NCBI GenBank assembly: GCA_945937975.1
Contig: CAMEUD010000007.1
Location: 1 to 22,700 of the forward strand
DNA: 22,700 bases
From: an uncultured Clostridia bacterium
GTDB taxonomy: Bacteria; Bacillota; Clostridia; Christensenellales; UBA1242
Direction: 5' to 3'
In this document: in pieces, positions 15,604 to 22,157 of the stretch
Numbering within the stretch: the first letter of the stretch is position 1
Layout of the letters: each line of letters begins with the position of its first letter
Program-made: the position numbers and the translations under genes
Notes under the pieces: generated by a model
Told to the model about the DNA's origin: nothing
The model's input: the letters and a program-made list of their open reading frames with translations, nothing else
Databases searched by the model: none

Positions 15604-16323
15604 ATGGTAAACAGAAACAGTGTCATTTATTATCATGACAAAAACAATAATGGTTATTTAAGGCTTATGGATATTTGTACAAAAATTGGATTAAGCTTAT
15701 TTGATTGCCAAAAATTAGATATGCTAACATATATAATGAAAAATAATAAACCGGTTTACATAGGTGTCGATGAAAAATAAAATATCAACAGAAATATTTT
15801 AGTAGATTTTTGCAACACCTATCCAAATTCTTATGTTTTTCTTGTGAATTGCGATGTAATTGATTTAGAAAACGAAAATTGTTTTAAATTAGATAGTATG
15901 GAATCTTTATTCCCAAAATTAAATAACCACCACAAATTTTATATGAATCACATGGTTGACACTGAAAATAATAATAAACTATTTTATAACTATATCATTC
16001 TTGAATTGGACAAACTTTCTTTTAGACCAAAACTTATTGGCGTAAGATATTTAATTGATTTAGTATACGAATTATATAAAAATCCCAACACTACAAAAAA
16101 TAGATGTTGCAATGTTTACAGCATGATTTCTTCAAAATATAATATTTCAATTTCAAGTATTGAGAAAGCAATTAGATTTTCTATACATACTGCATACACT
16201 AGATGTCAAAATAAACAATTATTTTTAACTATTTCAAAGAACAATAAAACTCCAACAATTAAAGAACTTGCAAGCTATATAATTGATAAACTCGTGTACA
16301 TTGTTGGAAGTAAAAACTACTAA
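15604..16323 (+). pseudogene. Spo0A-like gene interrupted by an in-frame TAA (15778-15780)
   Basis: ATG 15604 opens a frame of 58 codons that ends at TAA 15778-15780. The same frame then continues without another stop for 180 codons to TAA 16321-16323. Read through, it would be about 239 residues. The first part looks like a receiver: strand VIYYHD, then KPVYIGVD with Asp56 at the phosphoacceptor position, and the stop falls three codons later. After it, SYVFLV fits a further strand. Residues about 130-230 match Spo0A_C: LSFRPKLIGVRYLIDLVYEL, then VYSMISSKYNISISSIEKAIRFSIHTA, which resembles KKYNTTPSRVERAIRHAIEVA, and finally KTPTIKELASYIIDKL. The DNA-recognition helix is better kept than in the neighbour at 13720. 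A GTG at 15844 could start the C-terminal piece, but it has no ribosome binding site. A recent nonsense mutation, a sequence error, readthrough or a split protein are all possible. Confidence 0.62.
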
Positions 16324-16390
16324 TATACCCAAAATGCCAATATTTTGATTCCTTCTCTTTAACAATTAACATCTTTATTTATATATTTAA

Positions 16391-16414
16391 AAGAACCAGC
16401 AAAAGCTGGTTCTT
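16391..16414 (+). terminator. Hairpin after the Spo0A-like gene (first of two similar copies)
   Basis: A perfect 10-bp stem AAGAACCAGC (16391-16400) / GCTGGTTCTT (16405-16414) with an AAAA loop. It is followed by CTCTCATTTTATGG. It lies 68 bases after the Spo0A-like stop and is its most likely terminator, although the T run is poor. Confidence 0.55.
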
Positions 16415-16496
16415 CTCTCATTTTATGGTTATCATTTTTGCGCATATCTCTGAGAAAAAAACCAGCTTCCGCTGGTTCTTTCTCATTTTATGGTTA
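16405..16496. repeat. Direct repeat containing the hairpin arms
   Basis: GCTGGTTCTTCTCTCATTTT at 16405 recurs as GCTGGTTCTTTCTCATTTT at 16471, and both go on with ATGGTTA. The copies differ only by a short indel in the CT stretch, and their 5' hairpin arms (AACCAGC) are also shared. This is a duplication of about 66 bases period, apparently of a terminator unit. Confidence 0.7.
16452..16484 (-). terminator. Terminator of the ygjV-like gene (second hairpin copy)
   Basis: Core stem AACCAGC (16460-16466) / GCTGGTT (16471-16477) with a TTCC loop, extended by GAGAAA (16452-16457) / TTTCTC (16479-16484). On the minus strand the core is followed by seven T's, counting the last stem bases. It starts 18 bases after the ygjV-like stop. 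Confidence 0.65.
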
Positions 16497-16509
16497 GCAC
16501 GCTAACCAT
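16490..16509. repeat. 20-base perfect inverted repeat overlapping the ygjV-like stop codon
   Basis: ATGGTTAGC (16490-16498), two bases AC, GCTAACCAT (16501-16509). The minus-strand stop TAG (16504-16502) of the ygjV-like gene lies in its right arm. The left arm is the extension of the duplicated ATGGTTA segment. Confidence 0.75.
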
Positions 16510-17197
16510 ATTGACAGATTTCGGCACGCTTTACTGTACTTTCTCTTTGCAATATATGGAAATGGTTATCACTAGTTGAGAGCATTTTTGCGGTGGACTG
16601 AATATTTTTTAAATTTTCAAAACGCAAACTTGCTCCATTTTTGTTTATTAGTGTTGCAACTTTTTTATGACTTTGTATTTTAACGAAGATTTTCTTAAAA
16701 TCAACCAAACTCAAAAGAATTATAATTGATTCAATCCCATCTTCCAACGCATTGGCATATGCCATAACCATTATGTCATATATCACAAGTAACATATTAG
16801 GTAAAAGATACATTACTTTTATTGAATCGAGATTTTTTTTGTATAGTGCAAATGTACACCATGAATATGTCAAAATAGGTATAATATCAAAAACTGAATT
16901 AAAGTTTATTGAACCTAAAATGATAAATCCTGCAACAAATAAAAATCCCAACATCTTTGGTGCTTGTTTAGATTTTGCTTCATAAACATAATAAACTAAA
17001 CTTTGCACACAAGACAAAAATACAATAAGACCCGCGCCGATAGAATTAACAAAAACAAAAGTTAATCCATATGCTACTTCTCCTACTAAACTAAAAAACA
17101 AAAATGTTTTTTTAGTTTTTACCATGTATGATAAGCATAGCATCAATGTCGCAGTCAATCCAAATACTTGGGCGAGAACCTCGCTGACAGTTGACAT
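16502..17197 (-). CDS. YgjV-family multi-pass inner membrane protein
   Basis: This 231-residue protein has about six to seven membrane segments (approximately 7-25, 32-51, 53-72, 82-98, 103-120, 128-147, 150-166). The layout and the opening block (VFGLTATLMLCLSYMVKTKKTFLFF, here split by family convention into a helix followed by a basic turn) resemble the YgjV group, whose function is not established. Residues about 176-231 form a hydrophilic tail that I do not expect from this family and that ends inside the inverted repeat at 16490-16509. AAAGGA lies 11 bases before ATG 17197. It is divergent from the possible small RNA, whose -35 box overlaps its start codon. Confidence 0.75.
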   Translation of the reverse strand: MSTVSEVLAQVFGLTATLMLCLSYMVKTKKTFLFFSLVGEVAYGLTFVFVNSIGAGLIVFLSCVQSLVYYVYEAKSKQAPKMLGFLFVAGFIILGSINFNSVFDIIPILTYSWCTFALYKKNLDSIKVMYLLPNMLLVIYDIMVMAYANALEDGIESIIILLSLVDFKKIFVKIQSHKKVATLINKNGASLRFENLKNIQSTAKMLSTSDNHFHILQRESTVKRAEICQYG

Positions 17198-17221
17198 TTT
17201 ACTAGAATCCTTTTATATAAT
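17191..17221 (+). promoter_or_regulatory. Strong + strand promoter with no gene downstream
   Basis: A perfect -35 TTGACA (17191-17196) is followed after 17 bases by TATATA (17214-17219) or after 19 bases by TATAAT (17216-17221). The -35 overlaps the ATG of the divergent ygjV-like gene. No ORF starts after it for more than 400 bases. Confidence 0.6.
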
Positions 17222-17224
17222 CAC

Positions 17225-17440
17225 CACAAACCATTAACCTTACTACCATAGATTGGATAGGATTGCCTTTTATTGAGCATTGCCTTTGCTTTTATAGGTA
17301 AGACCCCACATTTAGTAAGAATTTGTGATTTAGATTTCTTGCACAACTGCAAGATGCACTGGGACTTGTGATATTACTTTGACCACAATAGAAATGTTAA
17401 AATTTATATACCCGTTAACTAGTCAAACGGACGTTTTTTT
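17225..17440 (+). ncRNA. Candidate structured small RNA of about 215 nt
   Basis: The gap 17198-17637 has no ORF of note. Its first half follows a strong promoter and can fold. CACAAA (17225-17230) pairs with TTTGTG (17322-17327), CTTACTA (17239-17245) with TAGTAAG (17313-17319), and TCTTGCA (17337-17343) with TGCAAGA (17348-17354). TTGTG (17366-17370) pairs with CACAA (17384-17388). It ends at a short stem CCGTT (17412-17416) / AACGG (17426-17430) followed by ACG and seven T's. ATTGCCTTT occurs twice (17262, 17279). Length and promoter fit a 6S-like or orphan regulatory RNA, but I cannot recognise a family. The same pairings could serve a minus-strand leader of the ygjV-like gene. Confidence 0.35.
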
Positions 17441-17501
17441 GCAACACCCACTTCTTTATGGTTACTAAAATAGTCCCAAAAGTAATATGAATCTATGCCC
17501 A

Positions 17502-17517
17502 ATGATATTAATATCAT
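17502..17517. repeat. 16-base perfect palindrome in the mnmG upstream gap
   Basis: ATGATATT / AATATCAT with no spacer. It is AT-rich and about 50 bases before the mnmG promoter. It may be an operator or chance. The rest of 17441-17560 shows nothing else I can name. Confidence 0.35.
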
Positions 17518-17569
17518 AATACACTATTCAAAAAAATGCAACCCACCTATTTTTTAATAGTCAAATTTT

Positions 17570-17598
17570 TTGTAAAAATATTTACTTTTTTATATAGA
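17570..17598 (+). promoter_or_regulatory. Probable mnmG promoter
   Basis: TTGTAA (17570-17575), 17 bases, TATAGA (17593-17598). The leader to ATG 17638 would be about 33 bases, with AGGA eight bases before the ATG. Confidence 0.5.
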
Positions 17599-17615
17599 TA
17601 ATATATACTTATCTA
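17595..17615. repeat. Inverted repeat over the mnmG -10 box and start point
   Basis: TAGATAA (17595-17601) and TTATCTA (17609-17615) are separated by seven bases. The repeat covers the -10 end and the expected transcription start, a position typical for a repressor site. It shares AGATAATATAT with the hairpin upstream of ftsH read on the minus strand. Confidence 0.4.
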
Positions 17616-17637
17616 GTATTTTTATAGGACAAATATT

Positions 17638-19512
17638 ATGGAAAATTTAGATGAATTATATAACTTTGATGCAATAGTGATTGGTGCTGGTCATGCAGGT
17701 TGTGAAGCGTGTCTTGCTCTTGCAAGAATGAACAAAAAAACACTTCTTCTTACTATCAATCTTGATGCAATAGGATTTTTACCTTGTAACCCTAGCATCG
17801 GTGGGACAGCAAAAGGACACCTTGTTTGCGAAATAGATGCTTTGGGTGGTGAAATGGGTGTTAATACTGATAAAAGTTTACTTCAACTTCGTATGCTTAA
17901 CCTTGGGAAAGGTCCTGCGGTTTACTCACTTCGTGCGCAAGTTGACAAACAACTTTATCACAACAATATGAAAAAAACTTTGGAAAATAATCCAAATGTA
18001 TACATTAAACAATCCGAAGCAAAAAATTTGCTAGTTGAAAATAAAAAAGTTATTGGTGTTGAAACAGCACAAGGTGAAATTTACCATGCAAAAACTGTAA
18101 TAATGTGCACTGGTGTTTATCTTAAGAGCAAAATCATTATCGGCGAATATTCAAAAGAAAGTGGTCCAAATGGATTTTTAAGAGCAGAAAACCTAACACA
18201 AAGTTTAATAGATAATGGAATTACGATTAGAAGATTCAAAACCGGTACACCAGCAAGAATGAACGGAAGGACAATTGATTTTTCAAAATTAACAATTCAA
18301 AAAGGTAATGAAAATATTCAATCATTCAGTTTTATGACAAAAGAACAACCAAAAAATATTTGCAATTGTTATTTAACCTATACAAATGAAAAAACTCACG
18401 ACATTATAAGAGCAAACCTTTCTCGTTCTCCTATGTATAGTGGAATAATAAAAGGTATTGGCCCAAGATACTGTCCTAGCATTGAAGATAAAATTGTTAG
18501 ATTTGCAGATAAAACAAGACATCAAATTTTCCTTGAACCAGAAGGTCTTTACACAAATGAAATATATATTCAAGGTGTATCAACTTCCCTTCCCGTTGAT
18601 GTACAAAAACAAATGTATCGAACTATTGAAGGTCTTGAAAATGCACAAATTATGCGTGATGCTTATGCTATTGAATATGATTTAATTGACAGCCTTGAAC
18701 TTAAACCAAGTTTGGAATATAAATACATTTCTGGATTATTCTTTGCTGGACAAGTTAATGGAACAAGCGGTTATGAAGAAGCCGCCGCCCAAGGTCTTAT
18801 TGCAGGAATTAATGCAAACAACTATCTTGAAAATCGTGAACCATTAATTCTTGGCAGAGACCAAGCATATATTGGTGTGCTGATTGATGATTTGGTTACA
18901 AAAGGTACAAATGAACCATACCGAATGATGACTTCTCGTGCTGAATACAGATTACACCTTCGTCAAGACAATGCCGATGTAAGACTTACCGAAATTGGAA
19001 GAAAGCAAGGTCTTGTAACAGATGAAAGATGGGAAATTTTCACAAAAAAACAAGAAGATGTAAAGAAAATATATGAACTTCTTGAAACAAAATTTAAAGT
19101 TGATGAAATAAAAGATTTTTATGAAGAAAATGGCGAAAGTGTTCCAACCACATCTCAAACCATTTACAAAATGATAAAGAGAAGCAATATTGATATTTTT
19201 AAAGTAAACCACAAGTTCCATATCTTTGATAATTTTGATAGGCGTGAACTTGACTATGTTAACACCGAAGTTAAATTTGAAGGATACCTAGCACAAGAAA
19301 AAGAAGATATAAAGAAGTTTAAAGAACAAGAAAACTTGCTTATTCCACAAAATATTGAATACAAAAATCTTAAGGGGTTAAGGCTTGAAGCAAGACAAAA
19401 ACTTGACAAGGTTAAACCAATAAGCATTGGGCAAGCATCAAGAATTTCTGGTGTTTCCCCCGCCGATATTACAATTCTTATTATGTGTATAAAAAACAAT
19501 AAACTTAAATAA
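17638..19512 (+). CDS. mnmG: MnmG (GidA), tRNA uridine-34 carboxymethylaminomethyl modification enzyme
   Basis: MnmG is the FAD/NADH subunit that acts with the GTPase MnmE to make cmnm5U34 in the wobble position of several tRNAs. The 624-residue protein is full length. It shows the FAD-binding GAGHAGCEA (16-24), CNPSIGGTAKGH (50-61), GTPAR (about 201-205), the GYEEAAAQG region (about 380-388) and the C-terminal domain ending QASRISGVSPADI. The start at ATG 17638 has AGGA eight bases before it. In most Bacillota mnmG follows mnmE and precedes rsmG near the origin. Here it stands alone between its own promoter and a bidirectional terminator. Confidence 0.97.
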   Translation: MENLDELYNFDAIVIGAGHAGCEACLALARMNKKTLLLTINLDAIGFLPCNPSIGGTAKGHLVCEIDALGGEMGVNTDKSLLQLRMLNLGKGPAVYSLRAQVDKQLYHNNMKKTLENNPNVYIKQSEAKNLLVENKKVIGVETAQGEIYHAKTVIMCTGVYLKSKIIIGEYSKESGPNGFLRAENLTQSLIDNGITIRRFKTGTPARMNGRTIDFSKLTIQKGNENIQSFSFMTKEQPKNICNCYLTYTNEKTHDIIRANLSRSPMYSGIIKGIGPRYCPSIEDKIVRFADKTRHQIFLEPEGLYTNEIYIQGVSTSLPVDVQKQMYRTIEGLENAQIMRDAYAIEYDLIDSLELKPSLEYKYISGLFFAGQVNGTSGYEEAAAQGLIAGINANNYLENREPLILGRDQAYIGVLIDDLVTKGTNEPYRMMTSRAEYRLHLRQDNADVRLTEIGRKQGLVTDERWEIFTKKQEDVKKIYELLETKFKVDEIKDFYEENGESVPTTSQTIYKMIKRSNIDIFKVNHKFHIFDNFDRRELDYVNTEVKFEGYLAQEKEDIKKFKEQENLLIPQNIEYKNLKGLRLEARQKLDKVKPISIGQASRISGVSPADITILIMCIKNNKLK

Positions 19513-19538
19513 AAAAAGTTCACAAATGTGAACTTTTT
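19513..19538. terminator. Bidirectional terminator between mnmG and the HEXXH gene
   Basis: A 12-bp perfect inverted repeat AAAAAGTTCACA (19513-19524) / TGTGAACTTTTT (19527-19538). The A and T ends supply U runs in both directions. It begins at the base after the mnmG stop and overlaps the stop codon of the convergent gene by two bases. Confidence 0.85.
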
Positions 19539-20667
19539 ATTTTATATTTTCGCCATCAATCTTTTTTGAAGATTTCTTATTTAATTTTTCTTTTGTTATT
19601 TTACTTTCAATAATTGGTGCATACAACACTGCAAGGTCATTTTTGTCAAATCTTGAAAGATACTTGCATATTTCATCAAAATTTGAACCCCATTTATTTA
19701 AAAGTTTTAATGCAAATGTTACATCTTCTTTTGTTGGGTTCCAAGTGGAATAATTATTAAGCATAATGCAAGTTGTGGCAAGTGCTTCATTATCCAAATT
19801 GCTTACACAAAAATCTAATATTTCTTTTTTCATTTCATCATCGCAGTATATGGAAACCAAGGCACACAATTTTAGGTCAAATATTAAAAAAGAAAAGTTT
19901 ATATGTGAAATCTTCATTTGGATTTCTTCATCTTCAATAAAATCTGCATATTCTTTTGTAGATTTAATTGCTTCTTGATTTTCTCTTAAATATTTTACAT
20001 CTTGTTTTGCTTTTTCAATAAGACTGTGTGTTTCTGTTTTTACTTTGTTTTTTATTTTTGCATTATCATATTCTTGACTGTACATTGCTTCCCTATATTC
20101 TTTTTCTTCAACTTTTATATCTTTTTGACAAGCATTTCTTAAAATTTTTGCAAGTTTTTGCGGATTATGATTTTTTATATTTTTTTCGAGATATTGATAC
20201 AAACTCAAGCACATTTCGTTAGCAAAGTCACGCGCATCCTTTTCAGAAAAAGAAGTTAAATAAAAATTGTAGCATTGGCTTTGAGTGAAAATACTATCAA
20301 GATAGAATATTGTTTCATCGCAAAACAAAAGCGGGATTGTTGGTGTTATTTTTTCACCAATTTTTATTTTTGTTCTATTCCCTTGATAAATGTGCCTGCA
20401 TTCGTGAAAAATTGTTTTTGTTAGTTCATATATATTCTTCATTTTTAGCAAGTTTTTGTTAACAATGATGGTATCCGTATTGTCACTTGCACCAAATTTA
20501 TTTTCCTCCATTGACTCAAACTTTAAATTAACATTTTTTATATTCAATATTTTTTTTGCTAATGCCAAAACATCGTATATATATTTTTGCAAGTCGATCT
20601 CAGAAATTTGTACCTTGTCAACTTCTTTTAATATGTCTTGATATATATACATTTCTTCTATTTTCAT
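19537..20667 (-). CDS. Predicted zinc metallopeptidase-like protein (HEXXH)
   Basis: This 376-residue protein has no signal peptide. TIFHECRHIYQG (about 85-96) contains HEXXH (His88, Glu89, His92). Fifty residues later SEKDARDFANEM (Glu142) resembles the E-x-D-A-x-x-F-A helix that supplies the third ligand in IrrE/ImmA-like and phage-type metallopeptidases. The C-terminal half is helical, with a charged coiled-coil-like stretch (about 170-235). I do not recognise the exact family and the substrate is unknown. The frame is open to an ATG at 20697, but that codon lies between the -35 and -10 boxes of a good promoter, so ATG 20667 is the start. It is divergent from ktrB. Confidence 0.72.
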   Translation of the reverse strand: MKIEEMYIYQDILKEVDKVQISEIDLQKYIYDVLALAKKILNIKNVNLKFESMEENKFGASDNTDTIIVNKNLLKMKNIYELTKTIFHECRHIYQGNRTKIKIGEKITPTIPLLFCDETIFYLDSIFTQSQCYNFYLTSFSEKDARDFANEMCLSLYQYLEKNIKNHNPQKLAKILRNACQKDIKVEEKEYREAMYSQEYDNAKIKNKVKTETHSLIEKAKQDVKYLRENQEAIKSTKEYADFIEDEEIQMKISHINFSFLIFDLKLCALVSIYCDDEMKKEILDFCVSNLDNEALATTCIMLNNYSTWNPTKEDVTFALKLLNKWGSNFDEICKYLSRFDKNDLAVLYAPIIESKITKEKLNKKSSKKIDGENIK

Positions 20668-20687
20668 ACCTAAACTGCCTTTTTTAT

Positions 20688-20716
20688 AGTATAACATGCT
20701 TACATTTTTATTTCAA
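20688..20716 (-). promoter_or_regulatory. Sigma-A promoter of the HEXXH gene
   Basis: On the minus strand TTGAAA (20716-20711), 17 bases, TATACT (20693-20688). It lies 20 bases upstream of ATG 20667 and shows that the upstream ATG at 20697 is not used. Confidence 0.65.
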
Positions 20717-20718
20717 GA

Positions 20719-20746
20719 GTCAATGTTTATTTGACTTATTGTCAAA
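20719..20746. promoter_or_regulatory. Cluster of three TTGAC half-sites between the divergent promoters
   Basis: GTCAA (20719-20723), TTGAC (20731-20735) and GTCAA (20741-20745) alternate in orientation. The last two form TTTGAC-N5-GTCAAA (20730-20746), which overlaps the -35 of the ktrB-like gene. The first two form AGTCAA-N7-TTGACT (20718-20736). The arrangement looks like an operator that could control both divergent genes. Confidence 0.45.
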
Positions 20747-20767
20747 GTTACAAATTTGTGATATAAT
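20739..20767 (+). promoter_or_regulatory. Sigma-A promoter of the potassium-uptake operon
   Basis: TTGTCA (20739-20744), 17 bases, perfect TATAAT (20762-20767). A start point at about 20774 leaves only about seven bases before ATG 20781, with no Shine-Dalgarno. Confidence 0.75.
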
Positions 20768-20780
20768 ACATAACGTTATT

Positions 20781-22145
20781 ATGAATGCATATATAAAATC
20801 AAAAAAGAAAATAAAATTAGGATACATACAAATATTTGCACTTGGTTTTTTGGCAGTTATTCTTATAGGTTCACTATTATTATGTTTGCCAATTGCCAGC
20901 AAATCTGGACAATGGACCGGATTTTTGGATGCCTTGTTTACTTCCACAAGTGCCACATGTGTAACAGGTCTTGTTGTTTTTGACACATTTACACATTTTT
21001 CATTATTTGGGCAAATTGTAATTTTGTTACTTATTCAAATTGGTGGTCTTGGATTTATGACTTTTATTGCAATTATTTCCATTATATTGGGCAAAAAAGT
21101 TTCATTTTATCGAAGGAAATCACTTATGCAAGCAACAGGTGCAATTAACCTTAATGAAGCTGTTGGATTATTATTTTTAATTTTTAAAATAACAATTGTA
21201 ATTGAACTTATTGGAACAGCACTGCTTTCTATTAGGTTTATACCTATGCTTGGGGTATGGGAAGGGCTTTACTATTCTCTTTTCCACTCAATTTCGGCGT
21301 TTTGCAATGCAGGGTTTGACCTTATGGGAAGGTTTGGTGAATATTCTTCAATGACAACCTTTGCCACAGACAAACTTGTTTTAATCACGATTATGCTACT
21401 CATTATTTGTGGTGGCCTTGGATTTATTGTTTGGCGTGATATTGCTAAAAACAAATTTAAGTTTAAAAATTATAGTCTTCACAGTAAAATTGTTTTGATT
21501 ACTTCGCTTGTTTTAATTTTGCTTGGTGCAATTGTAACATTTGCGTGCGATTATTCTGGCGAGCTTGCAAGATTTAGTTTTGGTGACAAAATTTTGAACT
21601 CATTTTTCCAATCCGTCACTTGTAGAACTGCTGGGTTTAACTCAATTGCACAAAACTCATTAAGTGGTGCAACAATTATGGTTTCTTTGTTTTTAATGTT
21701 TGTTGGGGGAAGTCCATCAAGTACTGCCGGTGGTGTTAAAACAACAACCTTTGCCGTAATGATACTAAACTCATTTTCTATGGCAAGAAAAAACAAAAGT
21801 GTTGAAACAAAACGTAGGCGATTTAGCGATGCTTTAATAAAACAGTCCAGTGCAATTTTAAACACATATTTAGTTATGATAATAGTTGCAATGATAATCA
21901 TTATGCCAACAGTTGAAAAAATGGGGATTTCATTTGTTGAATGTCTTTATGAGATAGTGTCGGCGGTTGGAACTGTTGGAATTGCAATGGGCACAACAGC
22001 AAATTTTTCAATGGTTGGAAAAATAGTTTTAATAATTTTGATGTTTATGGGAAGAATTGGTGGTTTTTCAATGTTTATGATGTTAAATGAAAAATATGTT
22101 GAGCCACCAATAACAAAACCAAATGCAGATATTTTAATTGGTTAA
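20781..22145 (+). CDS. ktrB: TrkH/KtrB-type potassium transporter, membrane subunit
   Basis: This 454-residue channel-like K+ transporter has four membrane-pore-membrane repeats. All four filter segments are visible: TSATCVTGL (56-64), SAFCNAGF (172-179), CRTAGF (281-286) and GTVGIA (397-402). The family loop GGSPSSTAGGVKTTT is at 309-323. Size and the RCK partner gene downstream fit KtrB better than the larger proteobacterial TrkH. The frame is open to 20556, but the promoter at 20739-20767 lies inside that extension, and ATG 20781 gives the family's usual N-terminus (KLGYIQIFALGFL). The ATG has almost no leader. The partner gene follows after 12 bases. Confidence 0.93.
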   Translation: MNAYIKSKKKIKLGYIQIFALGFLAVILIGSLLLCLPIASKSGQWTGFLDALFTSTSATCVTGLVVFDTFTHFSLFGQIVILLLIQIGGLGFMTFIAIISIILGKKVSFYRRKSLMQATGAINLNEAVGLLFLIFKITIVIELIGTALLSIRFIPMLGVWEGLYYSLFHSISAFCNAGFDLMGRFGEYSSMTTFATDKLVLITIMLLIICGGLGFIVWRDIAKNKFKFKNYSLHSKIVLITSLVLILLGAIVTFACDYSGELARFSFGDKILNSFFQSVTCRTAGFNSIAQNSLSGATIMVSLFLMFVGGSPSSTAGGVKTTTFAVMILNSFSMARKNKSVETKRRRFSDALIKQSSAILNTYLVMIIVAMIIIMPTVEKMGISFVECLYEIVSAVGTVGIAMGTTANFSMVGKIVLIILMFMGRIGGFSMFMMLNEKYVEPPITKPNADILIG

Positions 22146-22157
22146 AAGGAGAATTTT

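Noticed and set aside
15778..15780. Recoded stop or alternative genetic code
   Set aside because: TAA ends most genes here, TAG ends the ygjV-like gene and TGA ends the PHP gene, so all three act as stops.
15778..15786. Programmed frameshifting at the A-rich stop in the Spo0A-like gene
   Set aside because: The frame before and after the TAA is the same, so a shift would leave the downstream frame; no slippery heptamer suits it.
16391..16509. CRISPR array or insertion-sequence ends
   Set aside because: There are only two copies with a 66-base period, no spacers of equal length, no transposase and no target duplication.
17198..17440. T-box, tmRNA, SRP RNA or RNase P RNA in the long gap
   Set aside because: None of the hallmark motifs of these RNAs was found on either strand; only an unnamed structured RNA can be supported.
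20556..20780. N-terminal extension of the ktrB frame
   Set aside because: It overlaps the divergent HEXXH gene and contains both promoters; the family N-terminus begins at ATG 20781.
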